Both the position numbers and the translations under genes were made by a program. Below are positions 22,766 through 33,419 of a stretch of DNA of 64,000 nucleotides, piece by piece. Every line of letters starts with the position of its first letter. The stretch's first letter is position 1. The notes under the pieces were generated by a model. That model saw only the letters and a list, made by a program, of their open reading frames with translations, ran no database searches and was not told where the DNA came from. This DNA comes from Bacillus sp. REN3 (lineage in GTDB: Bacteria; Bacillota; Bacilli; Bacillales; Cytobacillaceae). The stretch lies in assembly GCF_017912555.1 (NCBI RefSeq), contig NZ_JAERSD010000001.1, positions 74,796-138,795 on the forward strand, given 5' to 3'.

Positions 22766-25176
22766 ATATAGCAAGTGTGATTGTCGACGTTCCAGCCAAG
22801 CAGACGGACCGAACCTTCGATTACAAAATACCCGACCATCTACTCGATGTCATCAAACCAGGTATCAGGGTGATTGTCCCCTTTGGTCCTAGAAAGATCC
22901 AAGGGTTTGTAACAGGCTTAAAAAGCGAGTCGGACTTCTCAAAGCTAAGAGCGATCATCGAGCCGCTTGATTTGACACCGATTTTAAATGAAGAACTCCT
23001 AGCCCTTGGGGAATGGCTGACGGAAAATACGTTAAGCTACAAGATATCCTCCTACCAGGCTATGCTACCCGCGGCATTGAAGGCAAAGTATGAAAAGAAA
23101 ATCGTATTGGCTGAAGGGGCGAACCCGAAGGACTTTCCAGAAAAGGTAAGGGCACTTTTTAAGAATAACAGGGAAATCAAGTGGGAAGACGCTGTTTCCC
23201 AAAAGCTTGTCCAGCAGCTGCAAAAAGAAGCGGCTGCCGGCAGGGTCGAAGTCATTTACCAGGTGAAGGACCGGGTGCGGAAGAAACTGTTGAAGCATGT
23301 TTATCCAGCCGTCGATGCTGCGGACTTGAAAGCAATAAAGGATATACTGCCTTCGCAGGCATCAGGACAGCAGGCGATCATTGATTTTTTCCTGGAGCAC
23401 CCGGAACCGGTTGAACAAAGGCTGATAGTTTCTTCCCTTGGCATTTCCCAGGGGTCGGTGAATTCGCTTGTGAAAAAAGGAGCCCTGAAAGTAAAACAAC
23501 TTGAGGTATACAGGGATCCGTACGCTGAACGGGAGTTTGAGAGGAAGCAGGCACTTATACTTACAGATGAGCAGGAAAAAGCGATTTCACCGATCCTTTC
23601 TTCAATAGAAGAAGGCAGGCATGAAGTCTTTTTATTATATGGAGTGACAGGAAGCGGGAAGACCGAAGTCTATCTGCAGTCCATCCAGGAAGTGCTCGAC
23701 AAAGGGAAGGAAGCAATTGTGCTTGTACCGGAAATTTCACTGACACCCCAGATGGTTACAAGATTCAAGGAGCGGTTTGGGGAAAATGTCGCTGTCATGC
23801 ACAGCGGTCTATCGGCAGGGGAGAAGTACGATGAGTGGAGGAAAATCCAGCGACAGGAAGTAAAAGTCGTAGTTGGCGCCAGGTCAGCCATTTTCGCTCC
23901 ATTTGAAAACCTTGGCATCATCATTATTGACGAGGAACATGAAACAAGTTATAAACAGGAGGAAAATCCAAGATACCATGCCAGGGATGTTGCAATCCAA
24001 AGGGCAAAGACCTATAATTGTCCAGTTGTCCTTGGTAGTGCGACGCCATCACTGGAATCGTTCGCCCGCGCCAAGAAAGGAAGGTATACATTGCTTTCCT
24101 TGCCAAGACGGATGAACAACCAGCCGCTTCCAACAGTTGAAATTGTCGATATGAGAGAGGAACTCAGGTCAGGCAACCGTTCGATGTTCTCCGTCAAGCT
24201 TTTTGAAAAATTGAAGGATAGGCTCGAGAGAAAAGAGCAGACGGTCCTTTTTTTGAACAAAAGGGGCCATTCATCCTTTGTCATGTGCAGGGATTGCGGA
24301 TACGTAATGAACTGTCCGCATTGTGATATCACTCTCACATATCACAGATACACGGAGAAGATGAAATGCCATTACTGCGGTTTTGAGGATCAGGTCCCAG
24401 TCATATGCCCGGAATGCAATAGCGAGCATATCCGCTATTTTGGGACAGGCACCCAAAAGGTTGAGGAAGAGCTGAACAGGCTGCTCCCAGAGGCCAAAGT
24501 CATCCGGATGGATGTCGACACGACTGGAAGGAAAGGGTCGCATGAAAAACTCCTCTCCGCTTTCCAGGAAGGACAGGCTGATATTTTGCTAGGAACACAG
24601 ATGATCGCAAAAGGACTTGATTTCCCAAACATCACGCTTGTCGGTGTCCTTTCCGCAGATACAATGCTGCACCTGCCTGATTTCCGGGCTTCGGAAAAGA
24701 CTTTCCAACTATTGACCCAGGTCAGCGGCAGGGCTGGGAGGCACAAACTGGCAGGAGAGGTTGTCATCCAGACTTATACACCTGAACATTATAGCGTCGA
24801 GCTAGCGGGCACACAGGATTATGAACGATTTTACCAGCAGGAAATGCTTGTCCGGAAAGTCCGGCAGTATCCGCCTTTTTACTATCTGTCGCTTGTGACA
24901 GTTAGTCATGAAGAGTTGATGAAGGTTGTTGCGGTAACTGAAAAAACAGCCAAATACCTTTCTTCCAAGCTTTCGAAGCAATCGGTCGTGCTTGGCCCGG
25001 TCGCATCGCCGATTCCTCGCATCAACGATAGATATCGCTACCAATGTTTGATAAAATACAAAAAGGAACCAGAACTTAACAGTGCGCTGAAAGCCATCCT
25101 CGACCATTACCAGCAGGAAATGGGCTCAAGCGGGCTGCAAATTTCCGTGGACTTGAACCCATACATTCTAATGTAA
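22762..25176 (+). CDS. priA: Primosomal protein N' (replication restart helicase PriA)
   Basis: 3'-to-5' helicase that reloads the replisome at stalled forks. The 804-residue protein has an N-terminal 3'-DNA-binding domain, helicase motifs GVTGSGKTEVYL and IIDEEHETSYKQ, and eight zinc-binding Cys as four CxxC pairs between about 510 and 555 (CRDCGY, CPHC, CHYC, CPEC). It overlaps coaBC by four bases and is followed about 40 bases later by def. Confidence 0.96.
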   Translation: MNIASVIVDVPAKQTDRTFDYKIPDHLLDVIKPGIRVIVPFGPRKIQGFVTGLKSESDFSKLRAIIEPLDLTPILNEELLALGEWLTENTLSYKISSYQAMLPAALKAKYEKKIVLAEGANPKDFPEKVRALFKNNREIKWEDAVSQKLVQQLQKEAAAGRVEVIYQVKDRVRKKLLKHVYPAVDAADLKAIKDILPSQASGQQAIIDFFLEHPEPVEQRLIVSSLGISQGSVNSLVKKGALKVKQLEVYRDPYAEREFERKQALILTDEQEKAISPILSSIEEGRHEVFLLYGVTGSGKTEVYLQSIQEVLDKGKEAIVLVPEISLTPQMVTRFKERFGENVAVMHSGLSAGEKYDEWRKIQRQEVKVVVGARSAIFAPFENLGIIIIDEEHETSYKQEENPRYHARDVAIQRAKTYNCPVVLGSATPSLESFARAKKGRYTLLSLPRRMNNQPLPTVEIVDMREELRSGNRSMFSVKLFEKLKDRLERKEQTVLFLNKRGHSSFVMCRDCGYVMNCPHCDITLTYHRYTEKMKCHYCGFEDQVPVICPECNSEHIRYFGTGTQKVEEELNRLLPEAKVIRMDVDTTGRKGSHEKLLSAFQEGQADILLGTQMIAKGLDFPNITLVGVLSADTMLHLPDFRASEKTFQLLTQVSGRAGRHKLAGEVVIQTYTPEHYSVELAGTQDYERFYQQEMLVRKVRQYPPFYYLSLVTVSHEELMKVVAVTEKTAKYLSSKLSKQSVVLGPVASPIPRINDRYRYQCLIKYKKEPELNSALKAILDHYQQEMGSSGLQISVDLNPYILM

Positions 25177-25218
25177 AGGGAATACTAACCACGAAACAAA
25201 ACAATTGGAGGATTTACT

Positions 25219-25704
25219 TTGGCTGTACGAAAAATTGTGACCTACCCGGCCGGAATATTGGAGCAGGAATGCCAGAAGGTTGCGGTGTTTGATAAAAAGC
25301 TAGCGAAGCTGCTTGATGATATGTATGACACGATGATCGAATTCGATGGAGTGGGATTGGCTGCTCCGCAAATCGGGATAGACCAACAAATCGCCATCGT
25401 TGATATTGACGATGAGAACGGCACGATCGAAATGATCAATCCGGAAATAATCGAGACAAGCGGGGAGCAAACGGGCCCTGAAGGCTGCTTGAGCTTCCCG
25501 GGTTTATATGGGGAAGTCAGCAGGCCGGCACACGTGAAAATCAGGGCTAAGAACCGGAAGGGAAAAACCTGCTTATTTGAAGCGGACGGCTTCCTGGCAA
25601 GGGCAATCCTTCATGAGATCGACCACTTGCACGGTGTTTTATTCACTTCAAAGGTGACAAGATATTTAGAAGAGACAGAACTAGAGGAGTTGAACCAGGA
25701 ATGA
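25219..25704 (+). CDS. def: Peptide deformylase
   Basis: Metalloenzyme that removes the formyl group from nascent protein N-termini. The 161-residue protein has all three motifs: [10 protein letters not shown] near residue 40, EGCLSFPG near 91 with the metal-binding Cys, and HEIDH near 133. The start is a TTG at 25219 behind ttggagga; no other start fits the conserved N-terminus. It overlaps fmt by ATGA, pairing deformylation with formylation. Confidence 0.96.
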   Translation: MAVRKIVTYPAGILEQECQKVAVFDKKLAKLLDDMYDTMIEFDGVGLAAPQIGIDQQIAIVDIDDENGTIEMINPEIIETSGEQTGPEGCLSFPGLYGEVSRPAHVKIRAKNRKGKTCLFEADGFLARAILHEIDHLHGVLFTSKVTRYLEETELEELNQE

Positions 25705-26660
25705 CAAGAATTGTATTTATGGGAACACCAGACTTTTCCGTACCTGTCTTGCGGAGGCTGATCATAGATGGATACAATGTGGTGGCTGCTGTCACCCAGC
25801 CCGACCGCCCTGTCGGCAGGAAACGTATACTGACACCTCCTCCGGTTAAGGAAGAAGCCCTGAAGCACGGAATTCCAGTATACCAGCCCGAGAAGATCCG
25901 CATACAGGAGGAAGTCGATAAAATCCTTGCATTGAAGCCCGACTTGATCGTTACTGCTGCTTTTGGCCAGATCCTTCCCAAACAGCTTCTTCAAGCTCCA
26001 AAACACGGGTGCATCAATGTACATGCTTCCCTGCTTCCAGAGCTCCGCGGAGGTGCGCCGATCCACTATGCGATCATCCAAGGCAAAGAAAAAACAGGCA
26101 TCACGATTATGTATATGGTTGAAAAGCTTGACGCGGGCGACATCCTGACACAGGTTGAGGTCCCGATTTCCGAAAGGGATACAGTCGGAACCTTGCATGA
26201 TAAATTGAGCGCCGCCGGAGCTGACTTGTTGGCTGAAACCATCCCTAAGCTTCTTAATGGGGAAATCACGCCGATACAGCAAAACGATAAGGAAGCAACA
26301 TATGCATGGAACATCAAACGGGAACAGGAAAAAATAGATTGGACGAAACCAGGCGAAAAAATCTATAACCATATTCGCGGGATGAATCCTTGGCCAGTTG
26401 CGTATACAACATTGAATGGCACAGTGATGAAGCTGTGGGCTGCTGAGAAAGCAGCCTATTCCGGAGCGGGGGAACCAGGAACGATTGTCAGGCTTGAAGA
26501 AGATGGCCTTGTCACTGCCTCCGGTAATGGCACAGCAATCAAGATTACGGAACTGCAGCCTGCCGGCAAGAAACGAATGAGCGCAAAACAGTTCTTGCTT
26601 GGAGCGGGTTCGGATATCGAGCCGGGCATGAAGTTGGGAGAAAGCAATGGAGAACAATAG
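25701..26660 (+). CDS. fmt: Methionyl-tRNA formyltransferase
   Basis: Formylates Met-tRNAfMet using 10-formyltetrahydrofolate. The 319-residue protein has the Rossmann start [11 protein letters not shown], the catalytic region [22 protein letters not shown] near residue 110 and a C-terminal OB-like tRNA domain. It overlaps def by four bases and rsmB by 14. Confidence 0.96.
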   Translation: MTRIVFMGTPDFSVPVLRRLIIDGYNVVAAVTQPDRPVGRKRILTPPPVKEEALKHGIPVYQPEKIRIQEEVDKILALKPDLIVTAAFGQILPKQLLQAPKHGCINVHASLLPELRGGAPIHYAIIQGKEKTGITIMYMVEKLDAGDILTQVEVPISERDTVGTLHDKLSAAGADLLAETIPKLLNGEITPIQQNDKEATYAWNIKREQEKIDWTKPGEKIYNHIRGMNPWPVAYTTLNGTVMKLWAAEKAAYSGAGEPGTIVRLEEDGLVTASGNGTAIKITELQPAGKKRMSAKQFLLGAGSDIEPGMKLGESNGEQ

Positions 26661-27999
26661 GAAAAGTGTCAGGGATGCAGCTCTTGATTTGCTTGAGACA
26701 ATTGAAAAGAAACAGGCATACAGCAATCTGCTTCTTAACAGCGTAATTGAAAAGAATGGGATCAGCAAAGCGGATATAGGTTTGTTGACGGAACTCGTCT
26801 ATGGTACATTGCAGCGGAAATGGACACTTGACTTCTATTTGAAGCCTTTCATCGAAAAGAACAAGAAGCTGCAAAGCTGGGTCGTCAACCTTCTTCGGCT
26901 GACGGTTTACCAAATGGTGTATTTAGATAGAATACCTGACAGGGCGGCAATCTATGAAGCGGTGGAAATTGCCAAGAGGCGTGGGCATAAAGGAATTGCC
27001 AGCCTGGTGAATGGAGTGCTCCGCAGTATACAAAGAAAAGGCTTTCCTTCATTGAATGACATTGCTGATCCGGCAGAACGGATTGCCATCGAAACAAGCC
27101 ATCCTCTATGGCTTGTGAAGAGGTGGATAAGCCAATTCGGTGTTGATGATACAAGGAAGATGTGTGAAGTGAACCTGACTGCGCCGGTGCAGACAGGACG
27201 TGTTAACTTGACGAGGATTACCCGGGAGGAATGCATTGAACTTCTGCGGGCTGAAGGGTTCGAGGTGGAACCAAGCGGAGTCATCCCTGAAGCAATCAAA
27301 TGCCTGCGCGGCAACCTGGCATCATCAGCTGCCTTCAAGGACGGATATTTGACGATACAGGATGAAAGCTCGATGCTGGTTGCATACGCACTTGGGGTCG
27401 AGGAAGATGAAGTCATTCTTGATGCATGCGCAGCTCCAGGCGGAAAATCATCACATATTGCCGAGAAGCTAAGCAACAGCGGGAAGGTGATTTCGCTCGA
27501 CCTGCATGAGCATAAGGTGAAGCTGATCGTTAAAAATGCCGAACGGTTAGGACTGGAAAACATCGAAGCTCAAAAAATGGACAGCAGGAAAGCAACGGGG
27601 CATTTTGAAAAAGAGGCGATTGACCGTATCCTTCTTGATGCTCCTTGCTCTGGACTTGGGGTGATGAGACGGAAACCGGACATGAAATACACAAAAAAGG
27701 AAGACGATCTTTTTCAGCTGCAGGCAATCCAGCTTAAGCTGCTTGAATCCGTCTCGCCGCTTTTGAAAAAAGGAGGCACCCTTGTTTACAGTACTTGTAC
27801 TGTGGACAGGGAGGAGAACCAGGAAGTAATCGGGAAGTTTTTGCGCGAGCACGATGAATACGAAGGAGACCAGCGGCTAGCTGACAGAATGCCGGAAGCG
27901 GTAAGGCCATTGATCAATGGCTATAACCTCCAGATTCTTCCGCAGGATTTTGGCTCTGATGGGTTTTACATCGCTTGTTTACGAAAGAAGGTGGAATAA
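26647..27999 (+). CDS. rsmB: 16S rRNA m5C967 methyltransferase RsmB
   Basis: SAM-dependent cytosine-5 methyltransferase acting on 16S rRNA. The 450-residue protein has an N-terminal NusB-like RNA-binding domain (about 1-140) and a C-terminal methyltransferase domain with [14 protein letters not shown] near residue 260, [17 protein letters not shown] near 327 (a motif IV Cys) and [13 protein letters not shown] near 378 (a motif VI Cys). It overlaps fmt upstream, and its stop TAA shares one base with the ATG of rlmN. Confidence 0.95.
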   Translation: MENNRKSVRDAALDLLETIEKKQAYSNLLLNSVIEKNGISKADIGLLTELVYGTLQRKWTLDFYLKPFIEKNKKLQSWVVNLLRLTVYQMVYLDRIPDRAAIYEAVEIAKRRGHKGIASLVNGVLRSIQRKGFPSLNDIADPAERIAIETSHPLWLVKRWISQFGVDDTRKMCEVNLTAPVQTGRVNLTRITREECIELLRAEGFEVEPSGVIPEAIKCLRGNLASSAAFKDGYLTIQDESSMLVAYALGVEEDEVILDACAAPGGKSSHIAEKLSNSGKVISLDLHEHKVKLIVKNAERLGLENIEAQKMDSRKATGHFEKEAIDRILLDAPCSGLGVMRRKPDMKYTKKEDDLFQLQAIQLKLLESVSPLLKKGGTLVYSTCTVDREENQEVIGKFLREHDEYEGDQRLADRMPEAVRPLINGYNLQILPQDFGSDGFYIACLRKKVE

Positions 28000-29090
28000 T
28001 GGAACAAGAGAAAGCAACAAGGAATCATACCGAGGCCGACACAGGGAAAAGGTCCATTTATTCACTTCAGCTTGATGAAATGAAAGACTGGCTGAAGGAA
28101 CAAGGAGAGAAACCCTTTAGAGCTGAACAAATATTTGATTGGCTATACAAAAAACGAGCAACTTCCTTCGAGGATATGTCGAACGTTCCAAAAACGTTGA
28201 GGGAAAAGCTGGACCAGCACTTTGTCCTTACAACACTTAAGACAATCGTTCAGAAGACTTCATCGGACGGAACGATTAAATTTTTGTTTGAGCTTCATGA
28301 TGGCGTTTCGATTGAAACTGTCTTGATGAGGCATGATTATGGAAATTCCGTTTGTGTCACCACCCAGGTGGGCTGCAGGATTGGCTGTACTTTCTGCGCT
28401 TCGACTCTCGGCGGCTTAAAAAGAAACCTGGAAGCAGGAGAAATCGTTGCGCAGGTCGTAAAAGTACAACAGGCCCTAGATGAGACGGACGAAAGGGTAA
28501 GCTCGATTGTCATCATGGGAATTGGCGAGCCTTTTGACAATTATGACAGCATGCTCTCCTTCCTGAAAATTGTCAACCATGAAAAAGGATTGAACATCGG
28601 GGCAAGGCATATCACTGTTTCAACTAGCGGAATCATCCCGAAAATCTATCAGTTTGCCGATGAAAACATGCAAATCAACTTTGCTATTTCACTGCATGCA
28701 CCGAACACAGAACTAAGGAGCAGGCTGATGCCGATCAACCGGGCATACAAGCTCCCTGATTTGATGGAAGCCGTCCGTTATTATGTGAACAAAACAGGAC
28801 GGAGGATCAGTTTTGAATACGGACTGTTCGGGGGCGTGAATGACCAGGTCGAACACGCGGAAGAACTGGCTGACCTTGTAAAAGGGCTGAAATGCCATAT
28901 TAATTTGATTCCTGTCAATTATGTACCTGAACGTGACTACGTAAGAACACCAAAGAGCCAGATCTTCAAGTTTGAGCGGACACTTCGCGAAAAGGGAGTG
29001 AACGTGACGATCAGAAGGGAACAAGGGCATGACATTGAAGCAGCTTGCGGACAACTTCGGGCCAAAGAAAGGAAAGAAGAGACGAGGTGA
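27999..29090 (+). CDS. rlmN: Dual-specificity 23S rRNA/tRNA adenine-C2 methyltransferase RlmN
   Basis: Radical-SAM enzyme that makes m2A in 23S rRNA (position 2503 in E. coli numbering) and in tRNAs. The 363-residue protein has the radical-SAM motif CRIGCTFC near residue 121 and SAM-binding [10 protein letters not shown] near 170; the second catalytic Cys lies in the C-terminal EAACGQLRA segment. Starting at the ATG overlapping the rsmB stop gives the family length; a frame from 27975 adds eight residues. It ends four bases before the prpC start. Confidence 0.95.
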   Translation: MEQEKATRNHTEADTGKRSIYSLQLDEMKDWLKEQGEKPFRAEQIFDWLYKKRATSFEDMSNVPKTLREKLDQHFVLTTLKTIVQKTSSDGTIKFLFELHDGVSIETVLMRHDYGNSVCVTTQVGCRIGCTFCASTLGGLKRNLEAGEIVAQVVKVQQALDETDERVSSIVIMGIGEPFDNYDSMLSFLKIVNHEKGLNIGARHITVSTSGIIPKIYQFADENMQINFAISLHAPNTELRSRLMPINRAYKLPDLMEAVRYYVNKTGRRISFEYGLFGGVNDQVEHAEELADLVKGLKCHINLIPVNYVPERDYVRTPKSQIFKFERTLREKGVNVTIRREQGHDIEAACGQLRAKERKEETR

Positions 29091-29094
29091 AAAG

Positions 29095-29844
29095 ATGAAG
29101 GCTGTTTTCATGACAGACAGGGGCAAAGTTCGCCTCCACAATGAAGACAATGGCGGCATCTTCATCAATCCTGACGGGCAGCGCCTTGCCATCGTAGCAG
29201 ATGGCATGGGCGGCCACCGCGCAGGTGATGTTGCCAGTGAGATGACAATCAAACACTTAAAGGCTCTATGGGAAACATCCGCCAGGATCGAGACGGCGGC
29301 AGATGCAGAGAAATGGCTGAGGGAGGCAGTAGTCGATGTTAACAAGCAAATATTCCAGCATTCGTTAAAGAATACCGAGTGTGAAGGAATGGGAACCACA
29401 ATTGTTGCAGCGATCAGTACAGATCTTTTTGCGACAGTTGTCAATATCGGGGATAGCCGCTGCTATTTATTGAATGAGGCAGGTTTCAAGCAATTGACCG
29501 AAGATCACTCGCTGGTCAATGAACTGGTCCGTTCTGGGCAGATCTCAAAGGAAGATGCCGAACACCACCCACGGAAAAATGTATTATTGAGAGCCCTGGG
29601 GACAGAAGAAAATGTGGAAGTGGATTTGAAGACGATTACTTTTGAAGAAGGCGATGCTTTACTTCTTTGCTCCGACGGACTTTCCAATAAGGTGAGCCAG
29701 GCAGAAATGGAAAGCATCATTTCGAGTGAACAGCCGCTGGAGGATAAAGCAGCGGAATTGATTTCAAAGGCCAACCAGTACGGCGGCGAAGATAATATCA
29801 CTCTTGCAATCGTCGAATACCAGGAATTCAGCGAGGGCAGGTGA
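29095..29844 (+). CDS. prpC: PP2C-type Ser/Thr protein phosphatase PrpC (Stp)
   Basis: Manganese-dependent phosphatase that reverses phosphorylation by PrkC. The 249-residue protein has the PP2C metal motifs VADGMGGHRAGD near residue 36, GDSRCYL near 119, SDGLSN near 192 and GGEDNITLAIVEY at the C-terminus. The ATG at 29095 is preceded by gaggtgaaa. It ends five bases before the start chosen for prkC, and the pair is translationally linked. Confidence 0.96.
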   Translation: MKAVFMTDRGKVRLHNEDNGGIFINPDGQRLAIVADGMGGHRAGDVASEMTIKHLKALWETSARIETAADAEKWLREAVVDVNKQIFQHSLKNTECEGMGTTIVAAISTDLFATVVNIGDSRCYLLNEAGFKQLTEDHSLVNELVRSGQISKEDAEHHPRKNVLLRALGTEENVEVDLKTITFEEGDALLLCSDGLSNKVSQAEMESIISSEQPLEDKAAELISKANQYGGEDNITLAIVEYQEFSEGR

Positions 29845-29849
29845 AGAAA

Positions 29850-31823
29850 ATGATCATCGGAAAAAGAATCAGCGGGCGTTATAAGATACTCGATATGATT
29901 GGCGGGGGAGGCATGGCGAATGTTTATCTTGCCCATGACATGATCCTCGACAGGGATGTTGCAGTCAAGATGCTCCGGCTCGACTTCGCCAATGATGATG
30001 AATTCATCCGCAGGTTCCATAGAGAAGCTCAATCCGCAACCAGCCTTGCCCACCCAAACATCGTTAGTATCTATGATGTGGGGGAAGAGGACGGATTATA
30101 TTATATCGTCATGGAATATGTCGATGGACAGACATTGAAGCAATACATACAGCAGCATGCACCCATTCCTGTGGAGGAAGCGCTTGACATCATGCAGCAG
30201 TTGACCTCCGCAATCTCGCATGCCCATCATAACCATATCATCCATCGTGATATCAAGCCTCATAATATCCTGATTGACAGCAGCGGAATGGTGAAAATCA
30301 CTGATTTCGGGATTGCGATGGCCCTGAGTGCGACGAGTATCACGCAAACCAACTCGGTGCTCGGATCTGTCCATTATCTTTCCCCCGAGCAAGCCAGGGG
30401 CGGAATGGCAAACAAGAAATCGGATATATACTCGATCGGGATCGTTATGTTTGAGCTCTTAACCGGCAGGCTCCCATTCTCTGGTGAGTCAGCTGTTTCG
30501 ATTGCTTTAAAGCATTTGCAATCGGAAACACCATCCCTCAGACGCTGGAATCCAAAAATACCGCAGAGCGTAGAAAATATCGTTTTGAAGGCTACGGCAA
30601 AGGATCCTTTCCATAGATACGATGATGTAGATGAAATGGAAGATGACTTGCGGACTGCCTTGGATGCGAATCGCATGAACGAAGGGAAATTCATCATTCC
30701 GGATGATGATGAGGCAACCAAAGCGATTCCGGTGATAACGGATGACCAGGACTTCCATAATATGGATGAAACGATTATCCGGAAAGAGCCTAGGGATTCA
30801 CAGACAGAAACGAACAAAGAAAAATTAGACAAGAAGAAAAAGAAGAATAAGAATAAAAAGAAGAAGAAGAAGTGGCCTATTATCCTGACACTCTTGTTTT
30901 TGCTGATTGCTGCGGCTGGCATTGTGGCCGTCACGAAAGGCCCAGACCTTTTCGGGCCGAAAGAAGTGGAAGTACCAGACGTAAGCGGCATGGAATTGGA
31001 AGAAGCGGTCTCAGAGCTGATGTCAGCGGGATTCACCATTGGGGACCAGAAAGAAATCAGTGATGATGAGGTAGAAAAGGGAAGGATCATCCGCACCAAT
31101 CCTAAGGCAGGAAAGCTCGTAAAGGAACAGAGTGAAATCGATTTGTACATCAGCACAGGGAAAGAAGAGCTGGAGCTGTCGGATTATCGTGGGAGGATGT
31201 TCGATGATGTCGTAAGATTGCTTGAAAACAAAGGGTTCAAGGATATCACCAAGACAGAGGTACACGATGACAGTGAACCCGGTACAATCCTGGATCAGTA
31301 TCCTTCAGACGGGGAATCGGTCATTCCAGAGGAAACGGAACTTGAATTCACAGTCAGTCTTGGACCTGAATTAGTCAAGCTGATCGATCTGAGCGGATAT
31401 ACCGAAAAGGCTGTCAACGATTATGTGAATACGAACGGCCTTGTCGTTGAAACTTCAGAGGAGTTCAATGACACGGTTGCAAACGGCCAGGTTATTTCCC
31501 AGGTACCTGCGCCTGGCACAGAACTGGAAAAAGGCAGCAAGGTTAAAGTTGTCATTTCAAAGGGACAGGAAGGCCCCAAGACAGTAAAAAAAGAAATAGA
31601 TATAAAGTATGATACAAGCAAAGCAGGAGAACCCCAGACAGTCCAGGTTTATGTGCAGGATTTCAACCGGACCACGCTTACACCGGTTGACAGTTTTGAA
31701 TTAACCGAAGACAGGAAATATCCGCTTGAACTGGTGATTGAAAAAGGCAAACAAGCCTCTTATCAAGTCATCATCGATGGCTCTGTGGCAATAGAGGATA
31801 AGTTAGATTATCCTAAAGAATAA
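29850..31823 (+). CDS. prkC: Ser/Thr protein kinase PrkC with PASTA domains
   Basis: Membrane receptor kinase that senses muropeptides and controls germination, cell-wall and translation functions. It has a cytosolic kinase domain (about 1-270: GGGGMANVYL, Lys40, HRDIKPHN, DFGIA, SVHYLSPEQARG), a Lys/Asn-rich juxtamembrane stretch, one transmembrane helix (WPIILTLLFLLIAAAG, near 343) and three extracellular PASTA repeats, then a C-terminal beta domain. The ATG at 29850 is chosen since AGGTGA lies 6-11 bases upstream and places the catalytic Lys at 40 as in B. subtilis; a GTG at 29841 is the alternative. Confidence 0.95.
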   Translation: MIIGKRISGRYKILDMIGGGGMANVYLAHDMILDRDVAVKMLRLDFANDDEFIRRFHREAQSATSLAHPNIVSIYDVGEEDGLYYIVMEYVDGQTLKQYIQQHAPIPVEEALDIMQQLTSAISHAHHNHIIHRDIKPHNILIDSSGMVKITDFGIAMALSATSITQTNSVLGSVHYLSPEQARGGMANKKSDIYSIGIVMFELLTGRLPFSGESAVSIALKHLQSETPSLRRWNPKIPQSVENIVLKATAKDPFHRYDDVDEMEDDLRTALDANRMNEGKFIIPDDDEATKAIPVITDDQDFHNMDETIIRKEPRDSQTETNKEKLDKKKKKNKNKKKKKKWPIILTLLFLLIAAAGIVAVTKGPDLFGPKEVEVPDVSGMELEEAVSELMSAGFTIGDQKEISDDEVEKGRIIRTNPKAGKLVKEQSEIDLYISTGKEELELSDYRGRMFDDVVRLLENKGFKDITKTEVHDDSEPGTILDQYPSDGESVIPEETELEFTVSLGPELVKLIDLSGYTEKAVNDYVNTNGLVVETSEEFNDTVANGQVISQVPAPGTELEKGSKVKVVISKGQEGPKTVKKEIDIKYDTSKAGEPQTVQVYVQDFNRTTLTPVDSFELTEDRKYPLELVIEKGKQASYQVIIDGSVAIEDKLDYPKE

Positions 31824-31841
31824 AAGACAAGGAGTGATGCT

Positions 31842-32723
31842 ATGCCTGAGGGCAAAATCATCAAAGCGCTTAGCGGGTTTTATTACGTTGCCAGCGAAGA
31901 GGGGATTGTCCAATGCAGGGGACGGGGGATATTCCGGAAAAACAAAGTGACCCCTCTTGTTGGCGACGAAGTCATATACCAGGCAGAAAACGATAGTGAG
32001 GGCTATATTCTGGAGGTCAAGGAGCGGAAAAACGAACTCGTACGCCCTCCAATTGCGAATGTCGACCAGGCGATCCTGGTGTTTTCAGCCTTAGAGCCAG
32101 ATTTCAGCACTGCCCTGCTTGACCGGTTTCTCGTCCTCGTAGAACACAACCGTATTGAACCGATCATTTGCATAACAAAAATGGACCTGGTTTCAGATGA
32201 GAAAATGGCCCGTTTCGAGGCATTTGCGGCCGATTACCGGAAAGCAGGATACAAAGTCGTCTTCACCTCATCGGAAACTTCAGCAGGAATCGAGCAGCTA
32301 AGCCCTCATCTTGCTGGGAAGATTTCTGTATTTGCCGGACAATCTGGAGTTGGGAAATCCTCCCTTTTAAATGCCATACGCCCCGATTTAGCACTCAAGA
32401 CAGACGACATCTCATCTTCTCTCGGGCGAGGCAAGCATACGACCAGGCATGTCGAACTGATTTCAATCAACGATGGCCTTGTTGCCGATACACCCGGCTT
32501 CAGTTCACTTGAATTCACGGATATCGAAGCCGAGGAGCTTGATGCATGCTTCCCAGAGATCGCTGAATACAGCAAGAAATGCAAGTTCAGGGGCTGCCTG
32601 CACATGGCGGAACCCAAATGCGCGGTAAAAGCAGCAGTAGAGGCAGGGGAGCTTCCGGATTACAGATATGGGCATTACAAAGACTTTTTAATGGAAATAA
32701 AAGATAGAAAGCCGAGGTATTGA
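31842..32723 (+). CDS. rsgA: Small ribosomal subunit biogenesis GTPase RsgA (YloQ/CpgA)
   Basis: Circularly permuted GTPase that checks late 30S maturation. The 293-residue protein has an N-terminal OB domain (about 1-65), the permuted GTPase domain in order G4 (TKMD), G1 (AGQSGVGKSSLLN near residue 165) and G3 (DTPGFSS), then a C-terminal zinc-binding segment (CKFRGCLHMAEPKCAV). It follows prkC by 18 bases, and in B. subtilis the protein is a PrkC substrate. Confidence 0.96.
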   Translation: MPEGKIIKALSGFYYVASEEGIVQCRGRGIFRKNKVTPLVGDEVIYQAENDSEGYILEVKERKNELVRPPIANVDQAILVFSALEPDFSTALLDRFLVLVEHNRIEPIICITKMDLVSDEKMARFEAFAADYRKAGYKVVFTSSETSAGIEQLSPHLAGKISVFAGQSGVGKSSLLNAIRPDLALKTDDISSSLGRGKHTTRHVELISINDGLVADTPGFSSLEFTDIEAEELDACFPEIAEYSKKCKFRGCLHMAEPKCAVKAAVEAGELPDYRYGHYKDFLMEIKDRKPRY

Positions 32724-32726
32724 ATC

Positions 32727-33371
32727 ATGGTAAAAATTGCACCATCGATCCTGTCAGCTGACTTTGCGAGATTGGGAGAGGAAGTCAAGGATGTAGAGCA
32801 AGGAGGAGCGGATTACATCCATGTCGATGTCATGGATGGCCATTTCGTGCCGAATATTACGATTGGCCCGCTGATCGTGGATGCAATCCGGCCTGTAACA
32901 ACTCTGCCGCTGGATGTACATCTGATGATTGAACACCCAGACCAGTACATCGAGGCTTTCGCAAAAGCAGGGGCCGATTATCTCACTGTCCATGTTGAAA
33001 CATGCAGGCACCTGCACAGGACAGTCCAATCAATCAAGGCGGCAGGAGTAAAAGCAGGAGTAGTACTCAATCCCGCTACTCCAGTTGACAGCCTAAAGAA
33101 TATCATCGAGGACCTTGATATGGTGCTGCTTATGTCTGTCAATCCGGGATTCGGCGGACAGAAATTCATCCATTCTGTCCTTCCGAAAATCAGGCAAGTA
33201 AAAGAAATGGCGGATAGCCTTAATCCGGGGCTTGAGATCGAAGTGGATGGCGGCGTGAATGAAGATACAGCCAGCCTCTGCGTTGAAGCTGGAGCAACCG
33301 TGCTTGTTGCTGGTTCAGCTGTATTCAATAAGGAAGACAGGGCAGCCGCAATATCAGCATTGAAAAAGTAA
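32727..33371 (+). CDS. rpe: Ribulose-phosphate 3-epimerase
   Basis: Interconverts ribulose 5-phosphate and xylulose 5-phosphate in the pentose phosphate pathway. The 214-residue TIM barrel has [15 protein letters not shown] at the N-terminus, the metal ligands in [11 protein letters not shown] and [18 protein letters not shown] near residue 134 and EVDGGVN near 171. It begins three bases after rsgA and is followed at once by a hairpin terminator. Confidence 0.96.
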   Translation: MVKIAPSILSADFARLGEEVKDVEQGGADYIHVDVMDGHFVPNITIGPLIVDAIRPVTTLPLDVHLMIEHPDQYIEAFAKAGADYLTVHVETCRHLHRTVQSIKAAGVKAGVVLNPATPVDSLKNIIEDLDMVLLMSVNPGFGGQKFIHSVLPKIRQVKEMADSLNPGLEIEVDGGVNEDTASLCVEAGATVLVAGSAVFNKEDRAAAISALKK

Positions 33372-33373
33372 AG

Positions 33374-33402
33374 AAAAGCCAGCCGGATGCCGGCTGGCTT
33401 TT
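33374..33402 (+). terminator. Hairpin terminator between rpe and thiN
   Basis: AAAAGCCAGCCGG (33374-33386) pairs perfectly with CCGGCTGGCTTTT (33390-33402) over 13 bp with a 3-base loop. It sits two bases past the rpe stop. Only about 17 bases separate it from thiN, so thiN may depend on readthrough. Confidence 0.8.
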
Positions 33403-33419
33403 GGCATAAGGAGAAAGAT

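Noticed and set aside
30374-31156. 260-codon minus-strand frame opposite prkC
   Set aside because: Its Phe/Leu-rich part is the complement of the Lys-rich juxtamembrane codons of PrkC; no start signals.
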